Below are positions 16,255 through 25,804 of a stretch of 64,000 nucleotides of DNA, in pieces. This stretch comes from Bordetella genomosp. 13 (GTDB taxonomy: Bacteria > Pseudomonadota > Gammaproteobacteria > Burkholderiales > Burkholderiaceae_B), in NCBI RefSeq assembly GCF_007679965.1, contig NZ_VEHL01000003.1:372001-436000 (forward strand), given 5' to 3'. The translations under genes and the position numbers were made by a program. Position 1 is the stretch's first letter. Each line of letters starts with the position of its first letter. The notes beneath the pieces are model-generated. The model was not told the origin of the DNA. It searched no databases and was given only the letters and a program-made list of their open reading frames with translations.

Positions 16255-17850
16255 ATGCCGATCCCTCAAGACAGCGCCAGCATGGCGGTGTTCTGCGACT
16301 TCGAGAACGTCGCCCTTGGCGTGCGCGACGCCAACTATGCCCGCCTGGACATCCGCTTGGTGCTGGAGCGCCTGCTGCTCAAGGGCAGCATCGTGGTCAA
16401 GAAGGCGTATTGCAACTGGGACCGGTACAAGGAATTCAAGGAAGGCATGCACGAGGCCAATTTCGAGATGATCGAGATCCCGCACGTGCGGCAGTCCGGC
16501 AAGAATTCGGCCGACATCCGCTTGGTGGTGGACGCGCTGGACCTCTGCTACACCAAGGCGCACGTCGACACCTTCGTCATCGTCAGCGGCGATTCCGACT
16601 TCTCGCCGCTGGTGTCCAAGCTGCGCGAGAACGCCAAGCGGGTGATCGGGGTGGGCGTCAAGCGCAGCACCTCGGACCTGCTGGTGGCCAACTGCGACGA
16701 ATTCATCTTCTACGACGACCTGGAGCGCGAGCGGCGCCGCGCGGCCGAGTCGCGCCATCCCGTGGTCGTGCCGCTGGTGCCCGCCACGCCCGCGGCGGTG
16801 GCGCAACCCAACATCGACGAGGCCGAGAAGCGCAGGCAGCAGGCGCTGGAGATCCTGGTGCAGACTTTCGACGCGCTGACCACGGAAGAGGGCGACAGCC
16901 AGCGCATCTGGGCGTCCACGCTGAAGAGTGCCATCAAGCGGCGCAAGCCCGATTTCACCGAGTCGTACTACGGCTTCAAGGCCTTCGGGCAGTTGCTGGA
17001 AGAGGCGCAGGCCCGCGGGCTGCTGGCGCTGGGACGAGACGAGAAGTCGGGCACGTACGTCAGCCGGGCGGCCACGCCGAACCTGGCGGTGCGGCCGGCG
17101 GGCGGCAGGTCGCGGCCGGCGCGGCGCGAGGCGAACGGGGGCAGGCAGGAGCGGGCGGGATTGGGCCGGCAGCGGCAGCCGGCGCGGCCGGTGGCTATCG
17201 AGGGGGCGGACACGTCGCCGCAGGCCGTGGGGGCCGCCATGGCCGCGTCCGGCGCATCGACCGTAGCTCCGGGTGAACCGCAGCGGGATCAGGACCGGGA
17301 TCAGACCCGAAGCCGGCCGCCGGGCAGGCAGCGCCGTGGAGCGCGGTTGGCGCCGCCGGATAGCGCGCGACCGGGGCACGGGCCCATGGCGGATGCTTCG
17401 GATACCGCCTTGTCGCCGGCCGCGGCGGTGGAGAAGCAACACGAGCCGCGCGTGTGGCTGGACGAGCGCGATGGGCGGACGGGGAATGACGGCATGTCTT
17501 CCCACCGTGAGTCGGACGCGCACGCGCCTCAGACCGCCGAGTCGCACGGGGGCGACACGCCCCGGCCGGTCGCAGGGCATGCGAGCTCGCGGAAGGGCGC
17601 GCGCGGCCTCGATGAATCTGCAGGCGATGGAGATCGGAGCGAGCCTCTGGTGGACAGGCCTGTGGAGGCCCGCCCCGCCGCCGATCCTGCGGACGCCGCC
17701 AGCGCGCCCGACAAACCCGCCCGCAAGGCGGCCAAGCGGGCGACGAAGCGGGCCGCCAAGCCAGAGGCCAACGTGCAGGGCGAGACGCCAACCAAGACGG
17801 TCAAGCGCGCCCGGCCGGCGAAGAAGGCCAGGCCGGCCGTGGATGAATGA
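16255..17850 (+). CDS. NYN-domain RNase-like protein with LOTUS/OST-HTH domain and basic tail
   Basis: 531 residues. The NYN (PIN-like) nuclease fold spans about residues 10-155 with the acidic residues of the active site visible: CDFENV (Asp15, Glu17), NSADIRLVVDALD (Asp87, Asp93) and SGDSDFSPLV (Asp113, Asp115). A LOTUS/OST-HTH RNA-binding domain follows at about 195-270 (ending GLLALGRDEKSGTYV). From about residue 275 the protein is low-complexity, rich in Arg, Ala, Pro and Asp, and it ends in a lysine-rich tail containing KPARKAAKRATKRAAK, similar to histone H1-like tails. The start ATG has CCGGAG upstream. Bacterial NYN-LOTUS proteins are poorly characterised; an RNase role is inferred. 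Confidence 0.85.
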   Translation: MPIPQDSASMAVFCDFENVALGVRDANYARLDIRLVLERLLLKGSIVVKKAYCNWDRYKEFKEGMHEANFEMIEIPHVRQSGKNSADIRLVVDALDLCYTKAHVDTFVIVSGDSDFSPLVSKLRENAKRVIGVGVKRSTSDLLVANCDEFIFYDDLERERRRAAESRHPVVVPLVPATPAAVAQPNIDEAEKRRQQALEILVQTFDALTTEEGDSQRIWASTLKSAIKRRKPDFTESYYGFKAFGQLLEEAQARGLLALGRDEKSGTYVSRAATPNLAVRPAGGRSRPARREANGGRQERAGLGRQRQPARPVAIEGADTSPQAVGAAMAASGASTVAPGEPQRDQDRDQTRSRPPGRQRRGARLAPPDSARPGHGPMADASDTALSPAAAVEKQHEPRVWLDERDGRTGNDGMSSHRESDAHAPQTAESHGGDTPRPVAGHASSRKGARGLDESAGDGDRSEPLVDRPVEARPAADPADAASAPDKPARKAAKRATKRAAKPEANVQGETPTKTVKRARPAKKARPAVDE

Positions 17851-18021
17851 ACGACGCGGTGGCCAGCTGAAGCGTTGCGCTGCGGCACGAAAGACGGAGG
17901 AAGGCTGCGGCGCGCCGGCGGCTCGATGTCTCGCCGAGCCGGATCGGTGGCCCAGCCGGGATGAGATAGAAGGGATATGGGAGCACGTCGCCGGTGGGGC
18001 GGCCATGCTCCCATCGTCCGG

Positions 18022-18222
18022 TCAATGATGCGACCGGGATGCCTGCTTGTGCTGCGGCTTGCCGCTGCGCGAGGTGTGCGCCATCTTTTCCAGTTCCGGC
18101 TTGCTCATGGACTTGTACATGGACTTGGACGCACCTTGCAGGTCGCCGACCTTGGTATCGCCCTTCTTGGCGGACAGGGCGGCGCCGGCGGCCTTTTGCT
18201 GGGCTTGGGACTTGGCTGGCAT
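18022..18222 (-). CDS. DUF3008 small protein
   Basis: 66 residues, MPAKSQAQQKAAGAALSAKK at the start and a His/Lys/Ser-rich C-terminus (SGKPQHKQASRSHH). The internal segment SMYKSMSKPELEKMAHTS is the DUF3008 signature. The start at 18222 has a strong AGGAGG eight bases upstream; the longer frame to 18297 has none. These short basic proteins are widespread in Gram-negative bacteria and have no established function. Confidence 0.88.
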   Translation of the reverse strand: MPAKSQAQQKAAGAALSAKKGDTKVGDLQGASKSMYKSMSKPELEKMAHTSRSGKPQHKQASRSHH

Positions 18223-18601
18223 GGAGAGCCTCCTTGACAGTTGTCGTCTGGCCTCGAGGGCGACACCGGCAGGATGCCGATACGTCCTCGCAACCATGGC
18301 TACATCCTAACAATGCCCGCCCGACGTGGATGCTACGTCCCGTTGCCGGATGAAAACGGCCTGTGCCGCACGGCCGCTGCCCCAGGGCATGGCGGTAGCC
18401 CTGTCGATTCGCGTTACATCATCTTCGGCAGGTCGGTCGGGGCCGCGGCATGCGCGGGGCCGGTGCGCACTATGGATGCCCGCGCGACGGCGTGCGAGCC
18501 GACTTTGCCGCATGGCGCCCGGCCCTCCCGCGTCCGGCGCGAAAGGCCCGTATTCGCCGATGTCTGCCCGGCGCCGTCGCCCGGCTGCCCCGGCCGGTCC
18601 C
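18223..18601. other. Gene-free stretch between the DUF3008 gene and the Liv ATPase
   Basis: 379 bases. Short open frames occur on both strands but none has a ribosome site with a protein-like composition, and I see no IS remnant or clear terminator. It lies just past the end of the benzoate transport operon and upstream of the DUF3008 gene, so it should hold that gene's promoter. Confidence 0.5.
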
Positions 18602-19342
18602 TCACACGCCCAGATAGCGCGCCAGCTGTGCCGGCTGCGCCGCGAACGCCGCGCTGTCGCCGCTTTCCACCAGCAGGCCCTTCTCCATGACGACGCACCG
18701 GTCGGTGTGCGCCAGCACGGCGCGGAAGTTGCGGTCGACGATCAGGGTCGACATGCCCGTGGCGCGGATGCGGCCGACGATGTTCCAGATCTCCGCCACG
18801 ATCAGCGGGGCCAGGCCCTCGGTGGCTTCGTCCAGCACCAGCAGGTCGGGATTGGTCATCAGCGCCCGGCCAATGGCCAGCATCTGCTGCTCGCCGCCCG
18901 ACAGTTGCTGTCCGCCGTGGTCCAGGCGCTCGCGCAGGCGCGGAAAGGTCTCCAGCACGCGCTCGTACGTCCAGTCCGGACGCTGGCCGCGGCCGGCGCG
19001 CGCCGCCACCATCAGGTTCTCGCGCACGCTCAGGTTGGGAAAGATACCGCGGCCCTCGGGCACGTAGGCCACGCCCAGCCGCGCGATGGCATGCGGCGCG
19101 GCGCGCGTGCAGTCGCGGCCGTCGACGCGCACGCTGCCCCGCGCCGGACGCACCAGGCCCAGCAGTGTGCGGATCAGCGTGGTCTTGCCCATGCCGTTGC
19201 GGCCGACCAGGCCGATGGACTCGCCCGTGGCCACGTCCAGGTCGACGCCGCGCAGCACGTGGCTGGCGCCGTAATAGGTGTGCAGGCCGCGGGCCTGCAC
19301 CAGGGCGTGGGCGGACGGCGCGTCCGGTGCGATCGGCATCAT
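18602..19342 (-). CDS. Branched-chain-type ABC transporter ATPase, LivF-like
   Basis: 246 residues, usual LivF length. Walker A GRNGMGKTT, the LivF-type segment AYVPEGRGIFPNLSVRENL, signature LSGGEQQMLAIGRAL and Walker B LLVLDEATEGLAP are intact. Asp replaces the usual switch His (LIVDRNFRAVL), as is common in LivF. It is the last gene of the operon that begins with the DUF4863 protein and benzoate-CoA ligase, so it most likely powers uptake of benzoate or a related aromatic acid. Two ATGs in tandem start it; the first overlaps the LivG stop by four bases. Confidence 0.9.
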   Translation of the reverse strand: MMPIAPDAPSAHALVQARGLHTYYGASHVLRGVDLDVATGESIGLVGRNGMGKTTLIRTLLGLVRPARGSVRVDGRDCTRAAPHAIARLGVAYVPEGRGIFPNLSVRENLMVAARAGRGQRPDWTYERVLETFPRLRERLDHGGQQLSGGEQQMLAIGRALMTNPDLLVLDEATEGLAPLIVAEIWNIVGRIRATGMSTLIVDRNFRAVLAHTDRCVVMEKGLLVESGDSAAFAAQPAQLARYLGV

Positions 19343-20088
19343 GCGTCCTCCCCCAGGTACGCCGTCTGCACGGCCTGATCGGCGCGGATGGCGGCCGGAT
19401 CGCCGCTGGCGATGGCGCAGCCGTTGACCATCACCGTGATGGTTTCGGCCACGCGGAACACGGCATCCATGTCGTGCTCGACCAGCAGGATGGCGTGCTC
19501 GCGCTTCAACGTCTGCAGCAGGTCCAGGATGCGGTCGGTCTCTTCGGGGCCCATGCCCGCCAGCGGCTCGTCCAGCAGCAGCACGTCGGGCTGGCCGGCC
19601 AGGCACATGGCGATCTCGAGCTGGCGCTTGCGGCCGTGCGGCAACTGGCCCGCCGGGCGTCGCGCATCGGCCTGCAGGCCGGTGCTGTCCATGGCCTGGC
19701 GGGCCAGGTCGGTGCTGTGCGCGCAGCCCTCGGCGCTGCGCCACCAGTGCCAGAAGCGCTGCCGTCCGGCCTGCGCGGCCAGCCGGCAGTTCTCGTGCAC
19801 GGTCAGTTCCGGGAAGACGGTCGAGCGTTGATAGGTGCGGCCCAGGCCGGCGCGCGCGCGGCGTGGCTGCGGCCACGCGGTGACGTCGTCGGCGCCCAGC
19901 CGCACCGTGCCGGCGCTGGGCGACAGTTCGCCGGACAGGATGTTGATCAGGGTGGACTTGCCCGCGCCGTTGGTGCCGATGACGGCATGCACGGCGCCGC
20001 GGCGCAGTTCCAGCGAGACGCCGTCCACGGCCACCAGGCCGCCGAAGCGGCGCGTGATGCCGGTCGCGGCCAGCATGACGTCAGCCAT
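19339..20088 (-). CDS. Branched-chain-type ABC transporter ATPase, LivG-like, with altered signature motif
   Basis: 249 residues. Walker A GTNGAGKST and Walker B LLLDEPLAGMGPEE are normal, and the switch His is in LVEHDMDAVF. The ABC signature reads LPHGRKRQLEIAMCLAG where family members usually have LSYGEQRQLEIA, so the Ser that contacts ATP gamma-phosphate is a Pro/His pair and the Glu is changed. The partner LivF keeps a perfect signature, so one composite site may be weak, as in other asymmetric ABC pairs. The start has GGAGG upstream and overlaps the LivM end by eight bases. Confidence 0.9.
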   Translation of the reverse strand: MADVMLAATGITRRFGGLVAVDGVSLELRRGAVHAVIGTNGAGKSTLINILSGELSPSAGTVRLGADDVTAWPQPRRARAGLGRTYQRSTVFPELTVHENCRLAAQAGRQRFWHWWRSAEGCAHSTDLARQAMDSTGLQADARRPAGQLPHGRKRQLEIAMCLAGQPDVLLLDEPLAGMGPEETDRILDLLQTLKREHAILLVEHDMDAVFRVAETITVMVNGCAIASGDPAAIRADQAVQTAYLGEDA

Positions 20089-21298
20089 GGGAACCTCCGG
20101 ATGGGATGAGGCCGCCCGCGCGGTCTCGGCGCGGGATGCTGTCCTGCGGCGGGCCGGCGGCCGGGTCGGAGGACAGGGCCGGCGCGACGGATGCTGCAGA
20201 GGTCGCGGATGCGGCGGACGCGGCGACACGCCGTGCGCTGGCCGAGGCGTGCGCGGCGTCGCCGGGCATGGCGCCGGCCCGGATGACGCCTGTACCGCTG
20301 GCCGCCGCACCGTCCGCCACCCCATCCCGGTGCGCCCTGCGCAGCCGCGCCGGCAGGCCGATCAGCCCGTCCGGCAGCAGCGCCACCAGCGCGATGATGG
20401 CCAGCCCCAGCGACAGGTGCCAATGCTGCGCATAGGTGCCGAACACGGCTTCCGACTGGAACAGCTCCTGCAGCAGCACCAGCGCCGCGGCGCCCAGCAC
20501 GGCGCCGCCCGGCCGGCGCTGCCCCCCCAGGATCACCATCAGCAGGGCCAGGCCGGATTGCTCCCAGGCCAGCAGTTCGGGCGTGACGAAGCCGTCCTTC
20601 AAGGCATACAGGAAGCCCGCCAGCCCGGCCAGCATGCCCGCGAGCACGTAGGCCGTCAGCTTGTACGGGTAGGTGTCGTAGCCCGCGGCGCGCATGCGCT
20701 GCTCGCTGATGCGGATGCCGGCCAGGGCCGCGCCGAACGGCGAGCGGCGCAGCAGGCCGATGAACAGCCATCCCAGCGCCAGGCAGGCCAGCGCGAAGAA
20801 ATAGAAGACGGTGTCGCGGGACAGGTCGAACAGCAGGCCGCCGCCGAAGGCGGGTTCGGGCCTGAAGTACAGGTAGATGCCGTCGCTGCCGCCGCCCGCC
20901 TTGGTGTCGTGGAAGACGTAATACGCCATCTGCGAGAACGCCAGCGTGACCATGATGAAGTAGATGCCGCGCGTGCGCAGCGCCAGCGCGCCGGTGACCA
21001 GCGCATAGAGGCCCGCGCCCGCGACCGCCGCGGGCAGCAGCCACCACAGCAGCGCCGGCCCGGCCGACGGCGTCAGCAGCGCGGCGCCGTAGGCGCCGAT
21101 GCCGAAGAAGGCCGCGTGGCCCAGGCTGACCAGGCCCGCGCCGCCCACCAGCAGCTGCAGGCTGAGGGCGAACAGCGCATAGATCATGATCTTCAGCGCC
21201 AGCCCCGTGGCGTAGCCGCCCGCCAGCGACGGCAGCACGGCCAGCGCCAGCAGGACCAGCAAGGGCACGGACAGCGAAAGGAATACGGCACGGCGCAT
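20081..21298 (-). CDS. Branched-chain-type ABC permease, LivM-like, with long C-terminal tail
   Basis: 405 residues; the membrane domain of about 315 residues has around ten hydrophobic helices and the LivM motif GHAAFFGIGAYGAALL. A tail of roughly 80 residues follows DGLIGLPARLRRAH and is rich in Ala, Ser and Gly with few hydrophobic runs; it reads across the LivG ribosome site and start. The tail may be a recent extension caused by loss of an earlier stop. Imports the ligand delivered by the binding protein at 22205-23365. Confidence 0.88.
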   Translation of the reverse strand: MRRAVFLSLSVPLLVLLALAVLPSLAGGYATGLALKIMIYALFALSLQLLVGGAGLVSLGHAAFFGIGAYGAALLTPSAGPALLWWLLPAAVAGAGLYALVTGALALRTRGIYFIMVTLAFSQMAYYVFHDTKAGGGSDGIYLYFRPEPAFGGGLLFDLSRDTVFYFFALACLALGWLFIGLLRRSPFGAALAGIRISEQRMRAAGYDTYPYKLTAYVLAGMLAGLAGFLYALKDGFVTPELLAWEQSGLALLMVILGGQRRPGGAVLGAAALVLLQELFQSEAVFGTYAQHWHLSLGLAIIALVALLPDGLIGLPARLRRAHRDGVADGAAASGTGVIRAGAMPGDAAHASASARRVAASAASATSAASVAPALSSDPAAGPPQDSIPRRDRAGGLIPSGGSHG

Positions 21299-21304
21299 GA
21301 GGAA

Positions 21305-22186
21305 TCAGCCTTGTTTGAACAGCCCTTCGGGCTTGCACAGCAGGATGCCGGCCATCAGTACGTACACCAGCACGCCCGCGGCGGCCGGGAACAGCACCTG
21401 TCCGAAGGTCTCGACCACGCCCACCAGCATCGCGGCCAGGAACGCGCCGCGGATCGAGCCGATGCCGCCGATCACCACCACCACGAAGCACACGATCAGC
21501 ACGCCGTGGCCCATGCCCGGATACACCGACGACACGGGGGCCGCGATGGTGCCCGCCAGCGCGGCCAACGCCACGCCGGCGGCGAACACCAGGCGGTACA
21601 GCCGGTTGATGTCGATGCCCAGCGAGCCGATCATCTCGCGGTTGCTGGCGCCGGCGCGCACCATCATGCCCAGCCGCGTGCGGGTGATGACCAGGTACAG
21701 CGCCAGGCCCACGCCCAGCCCCACTGCCGAGATGAACAGCCGGTAAATCGGATACGTCATCAGCCCGCCCAGCGGGATGGAGCCCTGCAGCCACGCGGGC
21801 ACCGGCACGCCGTGCACGTCGTTGCCCACCAGGATGCTGCGCAGCTCTTCGAACACCAGGATCAGCCCGTACGTCATCAGCACCTGCTGCAGGTGGTCGC
21901 GCCGGTACAGGTAGCTGAAGAACGCGGCCTCCAGCACGTAGCCCAGCAGCGCCGCGGCCGCCACGCAGACGACCACGGTGGCGAAGAACCCGCCGCCCAG
22001 CGTGCGGTCCACCCACGGCCCCAGCGCGAACGCCATGTAGGCGCCGATCATGTAGAAGCTGCCATGGGCCAGGTTGATGATGCCCATGATGCCGAAGATC
22101 AGCGTCAGCCCGCTGGCCACCAGGAACAGCAGCAGGCCGTACTGCAGGGCATTCAGGCACTGGATGAGGAAGACGGCGGGGTCCAT
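21305..22186 (-). CDS. Branched-chain-type ABC permease, LivH-like
   Basis: 293 residues with about eight membrane helices, including the family start LNALQYGLLLFLVASGLTLI and the motif GIINLAHGSFYMIGAYMA. The cytoplasmic coupling region RAGASNREMIGSLGIDINR is clear. It pairs with the LivM-like protein. It lies 18 bases after the binding-protein gene on the same strand. Confidence 0.92.
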   Translation of the reverse strand: MDPAVFLIQCLNALQYGLLLFLVASGLTLIFGIMGIINLAHGSFYMIGAYMAFALGPWVDRTLGGGFFATVVVCVAAAALLGYVLEAAFFSYLYRRDHLQQVLMTYGLILVFEELRSILVGNDVHGVPVPAWLQGSIPLGGLMTYPIYRLFISAVGLGVGLALYLVITRTRLGMMVRAGASNREMIGSLGIDINRLYRLVFAAGVALAALAGTIAAPVSSVYPGMGHGVLIVCFVVVVIGGIGSIRGAFLAAMLVGVVETFGQVLFPAAAGVLVYVLMAGILLCKPEGLFKQG

Positions 22187-22204
22187 CGCGGCTCCGGCGG
22201 GGGA

Positions 22205-23365
22205 TTACATGCGGCAGCCGCGCGCCGGGTCGGCCAGCTTGCGCACGGCCACTTCCTGCACGACGTTGTCCAGGCCGCTGACTTTGCGCAGGTAGATGTC
22301 CTGCACCGGGTTGCCGGCAGGCGACAGCGTGTAGGCGCCGCGCGGGCTGTCGATGGTGGCCGCGCGCATTGCCTTGCGGAAGTCGTCCTTCCTGGCGATG
22401 TCGCCCTGCACGGCGGCCAGGCCCGCCTGCATCATCTGCGCGGCGTCATAGCCCTGCACGGCATAGACGTCGGGCGGCATGGTGTAGGCCTTGCCGTAGG
22501 CCTCGCGGAAGGCGTTGTCGCGCGGGGTGTTCAGGCCGTCGGCGTAGTGCAGCGTGGTCAGCAGACCCTGGGCCGAGTCGCCCTGGGCCTTCAGCGTCCC
22601 GTCGGTCAGGAAGCCCGAGCCGTAAAGCGGGATGGTCTTGCCCAGGCCCGCCGCGTGGTAGTCCTGCACGAACTTCACCGCGCCGCCGCCCGCGAAGAAG
22701 GCGAACACCATGTCGGGCTTGGACGCGGCGATCTCGGTCAGCAGCGCCTGGAATTCCACGTTGGGGAAGGGTACGTTCAGGTGCTTCTGAACCTTGCCGC
22801 CGGCCTTCTCGAAGCCCTCCTGGAAGCCGTTGACGGCCTCGTCGCCCGCCGCGTATTTCCAGGTGACGGTGATGGCCGTCTTGTGGCCTTTGGCCGCGGC
22901 GACGGGGCCCATGGCGTAGGCCGGCTGCCAGTTGGTGAACGACGTGCGGAAGATGCCGGGCCCGCACATCGGGCCGGTGATGGCGTCGGCGCCCGCGTTG
23001 GGCACGATCAGCGTGGTGTTGCTGTCCTTGGCCGCCTTGGCCAGGGCCATGGCCACGCCCGAGTGCACCGTGCCCACCAGCACGTCGACCTGGTCGCGCT
23101 TGATCAGCCGGTTGGCGTTCTCGGAGGCCTTGGCCGGGTTGGACTCGTCGTCGACCTTGAAGTATTCGATCTCGCGGCCGCCCAGCTTGCCGCCCTGTTC
23201 GGCCACGTACAGCTTGAAGCCGTTCTCGATGGCGTTGCCCAGCGCGGCGTAGGTGCCGCTGTAGGGCAGCATGAAGCCCACCTTGATCTTGTCGGCGGCC
23301 GAAGCGCCGGCCGCGAGGCAGAGCAGGGCGCCGGCGGCGGCGCCGCGCAGAATGGCGTGTTGCAT
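22205..23365 (-). CDS. Branched-chain-type ABC substrate-binding protein (probable benzoate binder)
   Basis: 386 residues. Signal peptide MQHAILRGAAAGALLCLAAG with cleavage after ASA, then DKIKVGFMLPYSGTYAALG, the periplasmic-binding-protein type 1 (LivK) start. The segment VLVGTVHSGVAMALAKAA and the conserved SFTNWQPAYAMG are also present. GCCAGGAGACAACC before the ATG fixes the start. Binding proteins in this position of box clusters are generally linked to benzoate uptake. Two Cys (ITGPMCGPG and the C-terminal RGCRM) could form a disulfide in the periplasm. Confidence 0.9.
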   Translation of the reverse strand: MQHAILRGAAAGALLCLAAGASAADKIKVGFMLPYSGTYAALGNAIENGFKLYVAEQGGKLGGREIEYFKVDDESNPAKASENANRLIKRDQVDVLVGTVHSGVAMALAKAAKDSNTTLIVPNAGADAITGPMCGPGIFRTSFTNWQPAYAMGPVAAAKGHKTAITVTWKYAAGDEAVNGFQEGFEKAGGKVQKHLNVPFPNVEFQALLTEIAASKPDMVFAFFAGGGAVKFVQDYHAAGLGKTIPLYGSGFLTDGTLKAQGDSAQGLLTTLHYADGLNTPRDNAFREAYGKAYTMPPDVYAVQGYDAAQMMQAGLAAVQGDIARKDDFRKAMRAATIDSPRGAYTLSPAGNPVQDIYLRKVSGLDNVVQEVAVRKLADPARGCRM

Positions 23366-23430
23366 GGTTGTCTCCTGGCTTTTATGTGTGCGGCCGGCGT
23401 GGCCGGTGTTGCGGGGTGATGCGCTATGCG

Positions 23431-23474
23431 ATGCGATTGAACGATGCGATTGAACGATGCGATTGAACGATGCG
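23431..23474. repeat. Three tandem copies of a 13-bp unit
   Basis: ATGCGATTGAACG occurs at 23431-23443, 23444-23456 and 23457-23469, and the next five bases begin a fourth copy. All full copies are identical, so the expansion is recent or maintained. The array lies in the 138-bp gap between benzoate-CoA ligase and the binding protein, within the probable transcript. Copy number may vary between strains. Confidence 0.95.
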
Positions 23475-23503
23475 GCCGACGGATGCGCGGGCGACGCCCG
23501 CAG

Positions 23504-25063
<1,560 letters not shown>

Positions 25064-25153
25064 GCGTGTCTCCGGATTTTCTTTTCTGTGTGTGCGCCCG
25101 CGCGCCGGTTCGGCCGGTCGGGCCATGCATCCCGTGCGGGACGCGCCCCGCTT

Positions 25154-25624
25154 CTAGTGGCGGGTGAATTCGATGGCGCCCTGCGGCAGCAGGTACAGCA
25201 CCAGCGCGCGGCCGCGGCTGACGGTGGGCTGGTGCGCGGATCCAGGGCCGTAGACCAGCCAGCCGGCACCCTGGCCGTCGAAGCGCGCGTCGGCGTCCAG
25301 CGGCATGATCAGGTCGATCTCGCCATTGGGATGGGAGTGGTGCGGACCCGCCAGGTCGTCCATGTCGACCACGTCGACGGAGTACCCGCCGAGGTCGTCG
25401 GCCGGCTTGATGACGCGGCCGTAGCGGATGCCGCCGCCTTCGCGGTCGCACATCCAGCCTTCGGCGATCGCGGTCTTACAGGTTTGGAAAATGTGCTGGT
25501 ACTGCGTGCTGTCCGGGCCGAACTCTTGGTTCAGCCTATCTTGCAGGCCGGCATCGAGCGTGGCGCCGGCGATGCGGTCGGTGACTTCGCGGATCAGCGC
25601 GCGGAACTGTTCAGGCGAGCTCAC
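25154..25624 (-). CDS. DUF4863 protein of the box cluster
   Basis: 156 residues from a GTG start at 25624, which has AAAGGAG seven bases upstream; an ATG further upstream lacks a site. The C-terminal half has a cupin-like pattern (GPHHSHPNGEIDLIMPL, then a strand pair ending LVLYLLPQGAIEF). DUF4863 includes PnbB, the 4-hydroxylaminobenzoate lyase, and members are often found in box clusters with no assigned role. It is the first gene of the operon that continues into benzoate-CoA ligase, so it is co-induced with benzoate activation. Function here unknown: perhaps binding or processing of an aromatic acid or a stalled intermediate. Confidence 0.85.
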   Translation of the reverse strand: MSSPEQFRALIREVTDRIAGATLDAGLQDRLNQEFGPDSTQYQHIFQTCKTAIAEGWMCDREGGGIRYGRVIKPADDLGGYSVDVVDMDDLAGPHHSHPNGEIDLIMPLDADARFDGQGAGWLVYGPGSAHQPTVSRGRALVLYLLPQGAIEFTRH

Positions 25625-25720
25625 AGGTGTCTCCTTTACACTGTGGCGCGGGTTGCCGGGCATGAATTTCAATGCTTCTTTTTGGGCAACCCGCCGTGCG
25701 ATGTACGTCGGTTGAATGGA

Positions 25721-25762
25721 AAAATAGTGCTTTGACGATTGTGCGTCAAGCACTATAGTGCA
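25721..25762. promoter_or_regulatory. Overlapping, mirror-image divergent promoters and operator of the box locus
   Basis: On the plus strand TTGACG (25732-25737), a 16-base spacer and TATAGT (25754-25759) form a promoter for boxR. On the minus strand TTGACG (25744-25749), a 17-base spacer and TATTTT (25721-25726) form a promoter for the DUF4863-bclA-liv arm. ATAGTGCTTTGAC (25724-25736) and GTCAAGCACTAT (25745-25756) are inverted repeats with one extra T. The 12-base palindrome GCACTATAGTGC (25750-25761) covers the boxR -10 and ends in a TGCA motif, the element bound by BoxR/BzdR-type regulators. Confidence 0.65.
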
Positions 25763-25804
25763 TGAAATCGCGATTTAAGGGTTATTGCGGAGCAACGAAC
25801 ACCC

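Noticed and set aside
19835..23419. A 1194-codon open frame on the plus strand across the Liv genes
   Set aside because: It is antisense to four well-supported transporter genes; its product is dominated by His, Gln, Arg and Gly with no domain, as expected from the opposite strand of GC-rich coding DNA.
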